DNA of 64,000 nt, from contig NZ_AUMK01000013.1 of assembly GCF_000430645.1 (NCBI RefSeq), positions 62,001 through 126,000 on the forward strand, given 5' to 3'. A model generated the notes under the pieces. It saw only the letters and a program-made list of their open reading frames with translations, searched no databases and had not been told where the DNA came from. The translations under genes were made by a program, and so were the position numbers. The DNA is from Aquimarina latercula DSM 2041 (lineage in GTDB: Bacteria > Bacteroidota > Bacteroidia > Flavobacteriales > Flavobacteriaceae). Shown piece after piece: positions 7,964 through 18,044 of this stretch. Position 1 is the first letter of the stretch. The number at the start of each line of letters is the position of its first letter.

Positions 7964-10900
7964 TTATGATTTTGGTAGTTCTTCTAAAGTGTCTAATGGT
8001 TTTTGACTATCTAGAAGTTCTTTTTGCAAATCTTGCTCTTGATCTTCCAAAACATCTTGATTGTCATACTCTTCATCTTCAGAATAAAGTCTTGTAAATA
8101 ATCTTAGGTATCTATTAAATTCTTCAGCCTTTTCTTCAATCATTTCTTTGTCTTGATTGATTATTAGAAGATCTACAACACTTCTATATCTTTCTACATT
8201 ACTTACTATCTCACTAGCATATTCATATTGATGTTCTAAAGTAAGGCTCCCGAAGTATGTCAATTGTTCTTGATATTTTTTTGCGATTTTATTCCATAAA
8301 TCACGCGCTTTTTCTTTTTCTCCTACTTCGTAGTATCCACTTACATATGGTTCTAATAGCGTGTAATACTCATAGAATTCTATTGGCATTTTTTCCATCC
8401 CAAGGTCTAGAATTGTTTTAGCCTTATCTTTTTTGCCTTCATTAATCAATGCTTCTACTAATCTAGCTAGATTACTACGATAAGTAATAGCGTTTTTTCG
8501 AGTTTCAGGATCATGATAAATGTTGGGGTTTTCGCTATTTCCCCAATCCCAGCTAGTAACATTGTTATACATAAGATCTGTGTCAATACGTCCCATGTCA
8601 TAAGGGTTTCGTTTGTCTATTGGAGTTCTAATAGGAACTAGTTTATAGGTAACACCATCTAATTGTAAATAATCTTTCATCCATAAATAATCATCATCAC
8701 CAAAACTCCCACCAGTAAAATATACAGGTCTTTCCCAGTTATTGTTAGCAATCATGTCTAACATTAGCAATCGATTTTTAAATAGTAGATCACCTTTTAA
8801 ATGTATATCTATATAAGGAACTATAAGATGAGCATCTTTTTGTGATACGATTCCATTTCTAAGAACGGCTTCTTTATCAACAGGAATTCTTATGTGTTTC
8901 GTTGGAAAAGTGTTTACTTGTTTTCCATTTTGTAAGTCACCTTTGGTTCTAGGATCATCAGTCTCAATCCATCGCATCCAGTTTTTGATAAGCATAGTAT
9001 CATTAGTGACTGGTTTGTAATAAATAGCATCATTGTTTCCAAACCTATAGAACTCGTGTGTTAACTGAGATGGGATTGGTTTACCATCATATGCAGCTTT
9101 TTTCATCTGATCGATGTACCAATCTGTTGCAAATAAGCTAGTATTTACTGTTCTTACATCAGTTCTGTATTCTTCTATATCTTGAGCATACCATAATGCA
9201 AATGTATCATTATCACCTATTGTAAAAAGTATAGCGTCTTTTTGGCATGATTGAAGGTACATTTTTGCCATAGCTTGTGCTGTATATCGATTCGAACGGT
9301 CGTGGTCATCCCAATTTTGAGCAGCCAATAAAACGGGTACGGCGAGTAAACATATTGTAGTTACTAGAGGAGCTAGTAATTTTGGTTTTAATGAGTTTTT
9401 AAGAATGTCGAATAATGCATATACTCCAAAACCTATCCATATAGCGAATACATAAAATGAACCAACTAAGGCATAATCCCTTTCTCTTGGTTCAAAAGGT
9501 CTTTCGTTAAGATATATTTTTAGGGCCAATCCTGTAAATAAGAAAAAAGCTAATAGCACCCAGAAATTTTTCTTATCCTTTTGTACTTGGAACACAAAAC
9601 CAATGAGACCAAGCAATAATGGTAAAAAGTAATAGGTGTTACGAGCTTTGTTTTTTAATACATCCTCAGGTAAATTGTCTTGAGATCCTAAATGTATTTC
9701 ATCAATAAATTTAATTCCACTAAGCCAATTACCTTCTAGATTGCTATATTTTCCCTGATTATCATCTTGTCTACCCACAAAATTCCACATAAAATATCTC
9801 CAATACATATATCCTATTTGATATTCAAGGAGATATAAAACGTTAGATGCAAAAGATGGTTTTTCTACATTTAAATAATCACCAAAGGAGCGTAAGAATT
9901 CATTGTAGTCGTCATTGTCTAATTTACCTACCGCATATTCTCTTCTAAATTGCGTAACAGCTTCAAGTAATTCGGATTCATCTTGGTACTCTGGTTTTAT
10001 AGTGAACCTAATCGGTCCGGTGAAGTCCATGTAATTGGAAATATGCTCGGTACTCCACATTCTTGGTAAAAATGCCTTATGATCATCATCTATGTTTTGT
10101 CTAGCATTTTTCCAGTCGTTTACAATATCGTACTTCCCAGTTTTTAGATTTTTCTCATATTTAGGTTTGTCATCTTCATAAGGTTCGTCTTCATCGAGTC
10201 CGGCATATATTTCAGTAAATTGTGGTCCATAAAATAGATGAGTTTCTGGATATTGTTCTAGGTTATAATAAGCGAGTAATTCACGAGCATTGTTTGGATT
10301 ATTTTCATTTATGACTGTTCCAGCATTAGCTCTTATTGGAAGCATGATCCAACAAGAGAAACCAATGAATATAAATAACACGCATAGTACAGCAGAGTTG
10401 ATTAAAGGGAATTCCTTTTTGCGCGTGTATTTAAGAATGAAATAAAATGCCGCTGCTATAATGAGGCCTAAAAATATAGTCCCTGAGTTAAATGGCATTC
10501 CAAAACTATTCACAAAAGTAACCTCAAACCATCCAAACAATTTTAACGTGGAGGGAAGTAGTAACTTAAATATAAATAGGAGTATTGCAACTACTACGAT
10601 ATTAGCAGTAATAAAATTCTTGATAGTAACTTTGTAGTTTTTGAAATAATATAACAACCCTATTGCTGGTATGGAAAGTAATCCCATAAAGTGAACTCCA
10701 AAAGAAAGTCCAGCAATAAAAGCAATTAAAATTAACCATCGGTTACCTCTCGGGTTGTGCATGTCTCTTTCCCAGAGTAATCCTAAATAAAACAATACAG
10801 ATAAAATACAAGTAGCCATTGCGTATACTTCTGCTTCTACTGCATTAAACCAAAAACTATCGGTAAAAGCAAATGCCAAAGACCCAACTAAACCGCTTCC

Positions 10901-11266
10901 TAAGGTTGCTAAAGCTTTACCATCTGTAAAACTTTCTTCCGTTATAATTAATTTTTGGACAAGAATAGTGATCGACCAGAACATAAAAAGAATGGCAAAA
11001 GCACTAGCGAAAGCAGAAGTCATATTAACAACAAGCGCTATCTGCGTGGGGTCTGATGCAAATATGGAAGCAAAAGCGCCTATCATTTGAAATAGAGGTG
11101 CTCCCGGCGGATGTCCAACTTGTAATTTAGAAGATGTAGCTATGTACTCACCTGCATCCCAAAAACTAGCTGTTGGTTCTACGGTTAAGGAGTATACACA
11201 AAGGGCGATTCCAAAAACTACCCATCCTAATATTTTATTCCACTTTTTAAAGTTGAATGTGCTCAT
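7964..11266 (-). CDS. DUF2723 multi-spanning membrane protein, putative glycosyltransferase-type
   Basis: A 1100-residue protein with the DUF2723 signature at its N-terminus (FWDAGEYIATS followed by QVGHPPGAPLFQ) and about a dozen membrane helices in two blocks, roughly residues 15-330 and 520-650. A large extracytoplasmic part and a helical tail with acidic and glutamine-rich repeats follow. The fold and the early Asp-Glu motif resemble protein O-mannosyltransferases (GT-C type), and the family has been assigned to that class; the glycan donor and acceptor are unknown. Flavobacteria decorate many secreted proteins with O-glycans, which would fit. The gene is monocistronic, ending at its own terminator. 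Confidence 0.85.
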   Translation of the reverse strand: MSTFNFKKWNKILGWVVFGIALCVYSLTVEPTASFWDAGEYIATSSKLQVGHPPGAPLFQMIGAFASIFASDPTQIALVVNMTSAFASAFAILFMFWSITILVQKLIITEESFTDGKALATLGSGLVGSLAFAFTDSFWFNAVEAEVYAMATCILSVLFYLGLLWERDMHNPRGNRWLILIAFIAGLSFGVHFMGLLSIPAIGLLYYFKNYKVTIKNFITANIVVVAILLFIFKLLLPSTLKLFGWFEVTFVNSFGMPFNSGTIFLGLIIAAAFYFILKYTRKKEFPLINSAVLCVLFIFIGFSCWIMLPIRANAGTVINENNPNNARELLAYYNLEQYPETHLFYGPQFTEIYAGLDEDEPYEDDKPKYEKNLKTGKYDIVNDWKNARQNIDDDHKAFLPRMWSTEHISNYMDFTGPIRFTIKPEYQDESELLEAVTQFRREYAVGKLDNDDYNEFLRSFGDYLNVEKPSFASNVLYLLEYQIGYMYWRYFMWNFVGRQDDNQGKYSNLEGNWLSGIKFIDEIHLGSQDNLPEDVLKNKARNTYYFLPLLLGLIGFVFQVQKDKKNFWVLLAFFLFTGLALKIYLNERPFEPRERDYALVGSFYVFAIWIGFGVYALFDILKNSLKPKLLAPLVTTICLLAVPVLLAAQNWDDHDRSNRYTAQAMAKMYLQSCQKDAILFTIGDNDTFALWYAQDIEEYRTDVRTVNTSLFATDWYIDQMKKAAYDGKPIPSQLTHEFYRFGNNDAIYYKPVTNDTMLIKNWMRWIETDDPRTKGDLQNGKQVNTFPTKHIRIPVDKEAVLRNGIVSQKDAHLIVPYIDIHLKGDLLFKNRLLMLDMIANNNWERPVYFTGGSFGDDDYLWMKDYLQLDGVTYKLVPIRTPIDKRNPYDMGRIDTDLMYNNVTSWDWGNSENPNIYHDPETRKNAITYRSNLARLVEALINEGKKDKAKTILDLGMEKMPIEFYEYYTLLEPYVSGYYEVGEKEKARDLWNKIAKKYQEQLTYFGSLTLEHQYEYASEIVSNVERYRSVVDLLIINQDKEMIEEKAEEFNRYLRLFTRLYSEDEEYDNQDVLEDQEQDLQKELLDSQKPLDTLEELPKS

Positions 11267-11433
11267 AAGATATAACTGTTATAACGTGTGGCGAATTTAG
11301 TAATAAAAATACTTCTCTATTAGTTTTTTTAGCAAACGCTTAACAGAAGTTTATATTTTGGATAAGTGATAAATAAAACTGGCTCAATAAATAGGATAAA
11401 AACTAAAGAATGAATATTTTTTTAAAAAAATGT

Positions 11434-11463
11434 TTGCAGACCAAAAAGAATATATTAAATTTG
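11434..11463 (+). promoter_or_regulatory. tRNA-Gln promoter
   Basis: TTG (11434-11436), 19 bases, TAAATTTG (11456-11463): a complete match to the flavobacterial consensus, ending 17 bases before the mature tRNA. Confidence 0.75.
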
Positions 11464-11480
11464 CACCCGCAATGACGCAT

Positions 11481-11553
11481 TGGTCTATGGTGTAACTGGC
11501 AACACGTCTGGTTTTGGTCCAGAAGAGTCTAGGTTCGAGCCCTAGTAGACCAA
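11481..11553 (+). tRNA. tRNA-Gln (anticodon UUG)
   Basis: A full cloverleaf of 73 nt. The acceptor arms TGGTCTA (11481-11487) and TAGACCA (11546-11552) pair over 7 bp, with discriminator A11553. The anticodon stem TCTGG/CCAGA encloses loop TTTTGGT with anticodon TTG at 11514-11516. The T arm is CTAGG-TTCGAGC-CCTAG. A U1-A72 first pair is characteristic of glutamine tRNAs. The 3' CCA is not encoded (CAT follows), so it must be added after transcription. Confidence 0.95.
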
Positions 11554-11556
11554 CAT

Positions 11557-11589
11557 AAAAGAGCTACATATAATGTGTAGCTCTTTTTT
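11557..11589. terminator. Bidirectional terminator of tRNA-Gln and the usp gene
   Basis: AAAAGAGCTACA (11557-11568) pairs with TGTAGCTCTTTT (11576-11587) around a 7-nt loop, ending in six T on the plus strand and an A-run on the other side. It lies 4 bases after the tRNA and 20 bases beyond the stop of the convergent stress-protein gene. Confidence 0.9.
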
Positions 11590-11608
11590 ATTTATAAGTA
11601 AGATTAAA

Positions 11609-12442
11609 TTATATTTTGAAGGTTAGAACGGGTCTTTTAGCATGGTTTACCACGTCTTCTCCAAGACTTCCATTAATAAAGTGAGATAATCCCTTTCTTC
11701 CGTGTGTGCTAATTCCTATAAGGCCTGCATCTACAGAATTTGCAAAATTTAAAATTCCTTTTTCTACATTGATGTCGTTGTAAATATTTAGTGAGTAGTT
11801 GTCAATAGGTAGATCAGCAATCATTAGATTCATTTTTTCTTCCGTTTCTCTAGTTGTTTTAAAACTATTTGCTGTGTTTATCCACACTAAGTGTAATTTT
11901 GCTTCTAGTTGTTTAGCAAATTCATGCGCTGATATTAATGATGGTTTATCTTCATCATCAAAATTAGTAGCATACACAAGGTCGTTAACATTGTAGATGT
12001 CACAATCTTCTTTAATTACAAGCACAGGTTTTTCTGAAGTTCGAACTACTTTTTCGGCATTAGAGCCAATAAATAATTCTTCAAACCCAGAGGATCCGTG
12101 GGAACCCATTATAATCATGTCTATATCATTCTTGTCACACGAATCCATAATTCCACGGAGAACATCTTCAAAACTAACAGTTTCGATTACTTCTAGATCC
12201 TTTAGGTAGTCACTAGCTAAAACTTCTTCAAACTTCTTATGTGTTTGTTTCATAAAAAATATGGCTTCCGGCGCAGAAGCGGAAGCTCCAGAAGACATTA
12301 AATCGACCAGATGAACTGGCATTTCTAAAATATGTAAAAGATAGATCTGACAATCGTTCTTTTTAGCGATTTGCGCTGCTACCTTTAAGGCGCTTTCTGC
12401 TTGAGTAGAAAAATCAGTAGGTACTAGAATTCTTTTAATCAT
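11609..12442 (-). CDS. Universal stress protein, two UspA domains
   Basis: This 277-residue cytoplasmic protein consists of two tandem UspA domains (about residues 1-145 and 150-277). Each begins with an alpha/beta segment (KRILVPTDFS in the first) and each keeps the ATP-binding type of motif, G-x2-G-x9-G-S/N: GSHGSSGFEELFIGSN in the first and GISTHGRKGLSHFINGS in the second. Such proteins bind ATP and help survival under starvation or stress; the specific role is unknown. The ATG at 12442 gives a full first domain. It is transcribed towards the tRNA-Gln gene and away from the rimP operon. Confidence 0.92.
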   Translation of the reverse strand: MIKRILVPTDFSTQAESALKVAAQIAKKNDCQIYLLHILEMPVHLVDLMSSGASASAPEAIFFMKQTHKKFEEVLASDYLKDLEVIETVSFEDVLRGIMDSCDKNDIDMIIMGSHGSSGFEELFIGSNAEKVVRTSEKPVLVIKEDCDIYNVNDLVYATNFDDEDKPSLISAHEFAKQLEAKLHLVWINTANSFKTTRETEEKMNLMIADLPIDNYSLNIYNDINVEKGILNFANSVDAGLIGISTHGRKGLSHFINGSLGEDVVNHAKRPVLTFKI

Positions 12443-12625
12443 GGTTAAGTGTGTTTAAGAGAAATTTATCAATATCCAAGTAGCACTTGGTTTAGGTTAG
12501 TTATTTTTTTGTTTGTGTAAACTGTAGATTAAAAAATGTATTTCCCCTATGATTCTTAAAATCGTTAGGTTGTAATAAGCTAACAGTCATTTAAATTTAC
12601 GAATAAATTCATTCTTAAGTAGATT

Positions 12626-12654
12626 TTGAATCTAAGATATTATTACTATCTTTG
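12626..12654 (+). promoter_or_regulatory. rimP-nusA-infB promoter
   Basis: TTG (12626-12628), 18 bases, TATCTTTG (12647-12654). It is one of the clearest consensus promoters in the window. Transcription should start near 12660, leaving about 55 nt of leader before rimP. Confidence 0.8.
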
Positions 12655-12680
12655 CACCGTTGAAATTAAAAAACCAGATT

Positions 12681-12706
12681 GAGGGGACGAAAAGTCCCCT
12701 CTTTTT
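12681..12706 (+). terminator. Attenuator-like hairpin in the rimP leader
   Basis: GAGGGGAC (12681-12688), loop GAAAA, GTCCCCTC (12694-12701), then TTTTT (12702-12706). This is a strong intrinsic-terminator structure, but it lies between the promoter and the first gene, 8 bases before the rimP ATG. It is therefore expected to act as a transcriptional attenuator or to control rimP translation. Confidence 0.75.
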
Positions 12707-12714
12707 ATCTGCCT

Positions 12715-13182
12715 ATGTTATTAAAAGATAAAGTTCAAAGTTTATTAGCAGAAGCCCTAGAAGAAAGGCCTTCGCTTTTCTTGATCAGTCAAAAAATACA
12801 TCCTGGTAACATCATAGAGATTATTGTTGATGGTGATGGTGGTATAACTGTAGAGGATTGTATAGCTTTAAGCAGAGCGATTGAGCATAATTTAGACCGA
12901 GAAGAAGAAGATTTTTCTTTACAAGTAATGTCTGCTGGAGTTTCTGAAGGCTTAGTTCATCGACGTCAGTATAAAAAGAATATAGGTAGAAAATTAAAGG
13001 TAAAAACCGAAGGTGGTAATACTATTGAAGGAGAGTTGGTTTCTGTGTCTGATAATAGTATAGATTTGGTTTGGAAAGCAAGAGAGCCAAAACCAGTAGG
13101 GAAAGGAAAAATAACGGTAATAAAGGAGGCTTCTGTTTCTTATGATGAAATACAGGAAGCTAAAGTTATGATAACATTTTAA
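12715..13182 (+). CDS. rimP: Ribosome maturation factor RimP
   Basis: The ATG at 12715 starts a 155-residue protein (MLLKDKVQSLL). It has the two-domain RimP layout: the N-terminal alpha/beta part includes IIEIIVDGDGGITVEDC and ALSRAIEHNL, and the C-terminal SH3-like domain includes LVHRRQYKKNIGRKLKV. RimP helps assemble the 30S subunit. Genes in the order rimP-nusA-infB form a classic operon, and the gap to nusA is 12 bases. A longer reading from TTG 12679 would run through the attenuator hairpin and is not accepted. Confidence 0.95.
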   Translation: MLLKDKVQSLLAEALEERPSLFLISQKIHPGNIIEIIVDGDGGITVEDCIALSRAIEHNLDREEEDFSLQVMSAGVSEGLVHRRQYKKNIGRKLKVKTEGGNTIEGELVSVSDNSIDLVWKAREPKPVGKGKITVIKEASVSYDEIQEAKVMITF

Positions 13183-13194
13183 TTATAAATTGAT

Positions 13195-14427
13195 ATGGAA
13201 AATATCGCATTAATAGAGTCATTTTCAGAATTTAAGGATGATAAGTTAATCGATCGTGTTACGCTAATGGCGATCTTAGAAGATGTGTTTAGAAATGCAT
13301 TAAAAAAGAAATTTGGTAGTGATGATAATTTCGATATCATTATAAATCCTGATAAAGGGGATTTAGAAATTTGGAGAAACCGTGTGGTTGTTGCTGATGG
13401 TGAAGTTGAGGATGGAAATCAGGAAATATCAATTTCTGAAGCGCAAAAAATAGAACCAGATTTTGAAATAGGAGAAGACGTTTCTCAAGAAGTGAAGTTA
13501 ATAGATTTAGGTAGACGTTCAATTTTGGCTTTACGTCAGAATTTAATTTCTAAAATTCATGAACACGATAACACTAATATCTATAAGCAATTTAAAGAAT
13601 TAGAAGGAGAGATATATACTGCAGAAGTGCACCATATTCGTCATAGAGCGATTATTTTGTTAGACGATGAGGGTAATGAGATTATTTTACCAAAGGATAG
13701 ACAAATACCTTCAGATTTTTTCAGAAAAGGAGAAAATGTAAGAGGGGTTATTGAATCTGTGGAGTTAAAAGGTAATAAACCAGCAATTATTATGTCTAGA
13801 ACATCTCCATTGTTTTTGGAGAAGTTGTTCGAGTCTGAGATTCCAGAGGTTTTTGATGGTTTGATTACTGTTAAGAAAGTTGTTAGAATACCAGGAGAAA
13901 AAGCTAAAGTAGCTGTAGACTCTTATGACGATAGAATTGATCCAGTTGGAGCTTGTGTTGGTATGAAAGGATCTCGTATCCACGGTATCGTAAGAGAACT
14001 TGGTAATGAAAATATTGATGTTATAAATTATACGAATAACCTTCAGTTGTTTATTACTAGGGCTTTAAGTCCAGCAAGAGTAACTTCTATTAAGCTTAAT
14101 GAAGAGGGTAGCCGAGCAGAAGTTATGCTGAAGCCAGAAGAAGTTTCTAAAGCAATCGGACGTGGAGGACACAATATTAGATTGGCTGGTCAATTAACAG
14201 GTTATGAAATTGATGTGTTTAGAGAAGGGGTTGAAGAAGATGTTGAATTATCAGAATTTTCTGATGAAATAGACTCTTGGATTATAGAAGAATTTGCTAA
14301 AATAGGATTAGATACAGCTAAGAGTATTTTGGAGCAAGATATTAAAGACTTAGTAAAAAGAACAGATCTTGAAGAAGAGACTGTTAGTGAAGTTATTAGA
14401 ATATTAAAATCAGAATTTGAAGATTAA
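13195..14427 (+). CDS. nusA: Transcription termination/antitermination factor NusA
   Basis: A 410-residue protein with the NusA N-terminal RNA-polymerase-binding domain (about 1-125), an S1 domain (about 135-200, EGEIYTAEVHHI onward) and two KH domains (about 225-345, with VGACVGMKGSRI and AIGRGGHNIRLA as GxxG loops). The C-terminal acidic repeats of the E. coli protein are absent, leaving a short helical tail, as is usual in Bacteroidota. NusA modulates pausing, termination and antitermination, so it could itself act on the attenuator before rimP. It is followed 45 bases later by infB. Confidence 0.96.
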   Translation: MENIALIESFSEFKDDKLIDRVTLMAILEDVFRNALKKKFGSDDNFDIIINPDKGDLEIWRNRVVVADGEVEDGNQEISISEAQKIEPDFEIGEDVSQEVKLIDLGRRSILALRQNLISKIHEHDNTNIYKQFKELEGEIYTAEVHHIRHRAIILLDDEGNEIILPKDRQIPSDFFRKGENVRGVIESVELKGNKPAIIMSRTSPLFLEKLFESEIPEVFDGLITVKKVVRIPGEKAKVAVDSYDDRIDPVGACVGMKGSRIHGIVRELGNENIDVINYTNNLQLFITRALSPARVTSIKLNEEGSRAEVMLKPEEVSKAIGRGGHNIRLAGQLTGYEIDVFREGVEEDVELSEFSDEIDSWIIEEFAKIGLDTAKSILEQDIKDLVKRTDLEEETVSEVIRILKSEFED

Positions 14428-14472
14428 TAACTTCAATTAATTTATATTTGAGCATAAAATAATAAGGCATTT

Positions 14473-17283
14473 ATGGCTGAAGCAAAAACAATGAGATTAA
14501 ATAAGGTATTACGCGAATTCAATATCTCGCTAGATCGGGCTGTTGACTTTTTGAATTCAAAAGGTCATGAGATAGACTCGCGTCCTACCACAAAGATTTC
14601 TTCGGAGATCTATCAGCTGTTGTTTGATGAGTTCCAGACAGACAAGAGTAAGAAGGTAGCTTCAAAAGAGGTTGGTGAGGAAAAAAGAAAAGAGAAAGAA
14701 GCGCTCAGAGTGCAGATTGAAACGGAACAAGAGGAGAGACGTAAGCGCGCTGAAGCTCGTGAAGTTGTGAAAGCCAAAGCCCAATTGACTGGACCGAAAC
14801 AAGTAGGTAAAATAGAATTGGATAAGAAAGAAGAAGTTGTTGAGAAGCCCGAAGAAAAAGCAGCAACAGAAGAAGCTCCTAAGAAAGAAGAGGTAAAAGA
14901 AGTTGAAAAGGAGAAAGAGGAAGTGAAAGAAAAGGCTCCTGAAGTGGTTTCTAATAGGCCTGCTAAAAAAGGTATAAAAATAGCTAAAGTTGCAGCGATA
15001 GATCTGGAACAAAAGAAAGCTTCTAAACCAGCAGAGCAGCCGGCTAAAAAGGAATCTCCTGCTTCTAAAGAACCGGAACCTCAGGGAGAACCTGTAAAGG
15101 TAGAAACTCAGTATAAGAAGTTGGATGGTCCGAATTTTACTGGTCAAAAAATTGATTTAACTAAGTTTCAGAAGCCTCCAAAAAAGAAAGAAGATAAATC
15201 GAAGTCTTCGGATAGCGATCCAAAAAAACGTCGTAGAAGAATTAGCAAAGATGGTGGAGGAGCTAAATCTGGAGGACCAGGTAATAGACAAGGTGGTAAT
15301 CGTGGGCGTGGTCCAGGAAATCGAGGTCCAAACCGAGGTCCAGGAAAAGGAAAGAGACCTGCTGTAGTTAAGGAGGAGCCTAGTGAAGAAGAAGTACAAA
15401 AACAAGTAAGAGAAACTCTTGAGAAGCTTCAAGGGAAATCAAATAAATCCAAAGCAGCTAAATATCGTAGAGATAAGCGTGATCAGCATCGCCAAAAAGT
15501 GGAAGATGATGTGGCTCAGCAAGAACAAGCAAGTAAGGTTCTTAAAGTAACTGAGTTTGTTACGGTTTCTGAGGTGGCGACGATGATGGATGTTCCTACA
15601 ACTCAAGTAATATCAGCTTGTATGTCATTAGGTATTATGGTGACTATGAACCAACGTTTGGATGCGGAAACCCTTTCTATTGTTGCAGATGAATTTGGAT
15701 ATGAAGTTGATTTTGTAACATCTGATATTGAAGAATCAATAGAAGAAATAGTAGATGCTCCAGAAGATCTTGTACTTAGAGCACCTATTGTTACTGTAAT
15801 GGGACACGTTGATCACGGTAAAACTTCTCTGTTAGATTATATTCGTGAAGAGAATGTAATAGCAGGAGAAAGTGGTGGTATTACGCAGCATATTGGTGCG
15901 TACGGTGTTCAATTAGAAAATGGTCAAAAGATCGCATTCCTAGATACTCCGGGTCACGAAGCGTTTACAGCAATGCGTGCTCGTGGTGCTCAAGTAACGG
16001 ATTTAGCAATTATTGTGATAGCTGCAGATGATGACGTAATGCCGCAAACAAAAGAAGCGATCAGTCATGCGCAAGCTGCTGGTGTTCCGATTGTTTTTGC
16101 TATAAATAAAGTAGATAGACCAGAAGCTAATCCTGATAAGATTAAGGAAAAATTAGCTTCTATGAATTTATTGGTAGAAGATTGGGGTGGAAAAATTCAA
16201 TCCCATGATATTTCTGCTAAGACGGGACAAGGAGTTAAAGAACTTTTAGAAAAAGTACTTCTGGAGGCAGAAATATTAGAACTTAAGGCGAATCCGGATA
16301 GATTGGCATCTGGTACTGTGGTAGAAGCATTTTTAGATAAAGGTAGAGGATATGTGTCAACAATTTTAGTACAAACAGGTACACTACAAGTTGGAGATTA
16401 TGTATTGGCTGGAAAGAATAGTGGTAAGGTTAAAGCAATGCAGGATGAACGTGGTAAGAACGTTAAGAAAGCAGGTCCTTCAACACCAGTATCTATTTTG
16501 GGTCTAGATGGTGCTCCTCAGGCAGGTGATAAGTTTAGTGTTTTAGAAGATGAAAGAGAGGCAAAAGATATAGCTTCTAAAAGAGCTCAGTTGCATAGAG
16601 AACAATCAGTACGTACACAGAGACATATTACGCTTGATGAAATTGGACGTCGAATTGCACTTGGAGACTTTAAGGAATTAAATATTATTCTTAAGGGTGA
16701 TGTTGATGGTTCGGTAGAAGCGTTAACGGATTCATTCCAGAAGTTATCGACAGAAGAGATTCATGTAAATATAATCCATAAAGCAGTAGGAGCAATTACA
16801 GAAAGTGATGTGTTACTAGCATCTGCTTCTGATGCTATTATAATAGGATTTAATGTGAGACCTGCAGGTAATGCCCGTCAGGTTGCTGATAAAGAAGAAA
16901 TCGATATCAGAACATATTCGATTATATACGATGCGATAAATGATCTAAAAGATGCAATGGAAGGTATGCTTTCTCCTGTGATGAAGGAAGAAATTACTGG
17001 TACTGCTGAGATTAGAGAAACATTCAAGATATCTAAAGTTGGAACAATTGCTGGTTGTATGGTTCAAACAGGTAAAATTATACGTAACGCTGGAATTCGT
17101 TTAATACGTGAAGGTGTAGTTGTGTATACTGGAGAGCTTGCTTCTTTAAAGAGATTTAAGGATGATGTGAAAGAGGTTTCTAAAGGGTATGATTGTGGAT
17201 TGCAGGTTAAAAATTACAATGATATTAAGATAGGTGATGTAATAGAATCTTTCCAGGAAGTTGCTGTGAAGAAAAAATTATAA
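14473..17283 (+). CDS. infB: Translation initiation factor IF-2
   Basis: A 936-residue protein. The N-terminal region of about 330 residues is a charged Lys/Glu/Pro linker ending in a Gly/Arg-rich patch ([16 protein letters not shown]), typical of Bacteroidota IF-2. The GTPase core from about residue 435 has G1 [10 protein letters not shown]3 DTPGHEAF, G4 NKVD and the SAKTG loop, followed by domains II-IV, which bind fMet-tRNA. The factor delivers initiator tRNA to the 30S subunit. It is the third gene of the rimP operon and ends at a perfect terminator. Confidence 0.97.
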   Translation: MAEAKTMRLNKVLREFNISLDRAVDFLNSKGHEIDSRPTTKISSEIYQLLFDEFQTDKSKKVASKEVGEEKRKEKEALRVQIETEQEERRKRAEAREVVKAKAQLTGPKQVGKIELDKKEEVVEKPEEKAATEEAPKKEEVKEVEKEKEEVKEKAPEVVSNRPAKKGIKIAKVAAIDLEQKKASKPAEQPAKKESPASKEPEPQGEPVKVETQYKKLDGPNFTGQKIDLTKFQKPPKKKEDKSKSSDSDPKKRRRRISKDGGGAKSGGPGNRQGGNRGRGPGNRGPNRGPGKGKRPAVVKEEPSEEEVQKQVRETLEKLQGKSNKSKAAKYRRDKRDQHRQKVEDDVAQQEQASKVLKVTEFVTVSEVATMMDVPTTQVISACMSLGIMVTMNQRLDAETLSIVADEFGYEVDFVTSDIEESIEEIVDAPEDLVLRAPIVTVMGHVDHGKTSLLDYIREENVIAGESGGITQHIGAYGVQLENGQKIAFLDTPGHEAFTAMRARGAQVTDLAIIVIAADDDVMPQTKEAISHAQAAGVPIVFAINKVDRPEANPDKIKEKLASMNLLVEDWGGKIQSHDISAKTGQGVKELLEKVLLEAEILELKANPDRLASGTVVEAFLDKGRGYVSTILVQTGTLQVGDYVLAGKNSGKVKAMQDERGKNVKKAGPSTPVSILGLDGAPQAGDKFSVLEDEREAKDIASKRAQLHREQSVRTQRHITLDEIGRRIALGDFKELNIILKGDVDGSVEALTDSFQKLSTEEIHVNIIHKAVGAITESDVLLASASDAIIIGFNVRPAGNARQVADKEEIDIRTYSIIYDAINDLKDAMEGMLSPVMKEEITGTAEIRETFKISKVGTIAGCMVQTGKIIRNAGIRLIREGVVVYTGELASLKRFKDDVKEVSKGYDCGLQVKNYNDIKIGDVIESFQEVAVKKKL

Positions 17284-17309
17284 AACCGACATACATATAG
17301 GATTATAAT

Positions 17310-17343
17310 AAAAAAGCCTGATCAATATTGATCAGGCTTTTTT
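17310..17343. terminator. Bidirectional terminator between infB and the SPOR gene
   Basis: A perfect palindrome centred at 17326/17327: the arm AAGCCTGATCAAT pairs with ATTGATCAGGCTT. It is flanked by A-runs on the left and seven T on the right, and it serves both convergent genes. Confidence 0.9.
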
Positions 17344-17368
17344 ATGTTTGTGATATGGATTTTGATAT

Positions 17369-17821
17369 TTATTTTTTTTCTGGTTTAAAAGGGAATGCGT
17401 TAGGAAATTCTTCTCTTATCTCTTTTAATGCTCGATCCGTCTCTAATTTACTTCGATAATTACCTATCCATACTTTATGATTTGGAGTTTCATAAACGAT
17501 GTCTGCTCTCCATTGAGGGAAAGACTTTTCTGCATTGTTTCTAATTGTGTTTGCATTTTTTAGGTCCCCTGTATATAGTTGAATCCTGTAGTTCTCACTG
17601 AGAACACCGTCTTTATCCATTTTGGTTTTAATGTTTAGCAGCTGGTTGATTCGTGGATCTTGGTTGATAGTAATGGTTGGTTCGGCTGGTGGAGTCATCT
17701 CTACAGTGGTAAAAACCGTTGGATTATCCAAATTAGTAGAATCTTGTGCGCTTATATAGGTGATTCCTGTAAAACAAAAACCTAATAATAAAAGGTTGTT
17801 TTTTTTGTTTAAAATTCTCAT
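17369..17821 (-). CDS. SPOR-domain protein, secreted
   Basis: A 150-residue protein with a short signal peptide (NNLLLLGFCFTGITYISAQ) and a C-terminal SPOR domain from about residue 75: NYRIQLYTGDLKNA opens it, and VWIGNYRSKLETDRALKEI is the second repeat. SPOR domains bind denuded peptidoglycan glycan strands, usually at division sites. The protein is expected in the periplasm or attached to the envelope. The ATG at 17821 is the only sensible start. Confidence 0.88.
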   Translation of the reverse strand: MRILNKKNNLLLLGFCFTGITYISAQDSTNLDNPTVFTTVEMTPPAEPTITINQDPRINQLLNIKTKMDKDGVLSENYRIQLYTGDLKNANTIRNNAEKSFPQWRADIVYETPNHKVWIGNYRSKLETDRALKEIREEFPNAFPFKPEKK

Positions 17822-17838
17822 TACAAATAGATTTGATA

Positions 17839-17846
17839 CAAAGGTA
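17839..17846 (-). promoter_or_regulatory. Possible -7 box for the SPOR gene
   Basis: On the minus strand this reads TACCTTTG, a full match to TAnnTTTG, 17 bases before the start codon. The nearest upstream TTG is about 13 bases away, shorter than the usual spacing. Confidence 0.45.
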
Positions 17847-17944
17847 AAGTTTAATAACTCAAAATCCTTTAAAAATATTATTTAGAATTATTATAAATTA
17901 CCACTTAACACTTCGCTAACATTTCTAAAATCGACTTATTATAG

Positions 17945-17952
17945 TACTTTTG
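17945..17952 (+). promoter_or_regulatory. Possible -7 box of the act-cox operon
   Basis: TACTTTTG matches TAnnTTTG, about 90 bases upstream of actA. No good -33 TTG is seen at the right spacing, so support is moderate. A leader of about 90 nt would follow. Confidence 0.45.
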
Positions 17953-18044
17953 CTGTCGAATTAAATGGACGTGGTTTTTGTATCATTTTTTACAAATAAT
18001 GAAAAAACCATACCAAAATTTAGACGATAATTCTACTTAATAAT

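Noticed and set aside
12679-12714. Extended rimP start at TTG 12679
   Set aside because: The extra residues would be encoded by the attenuator hairpin itself; the ATG at 12715 gives the normal RimP N-terminus.
14662-15432. Long minus-strand frames opposite the 5' part of infB
   Set aside because: Phe/Leu/Ser-rich translations are the complement of the Lys/Glu/Gly/Arg-rich linker of IF-2.
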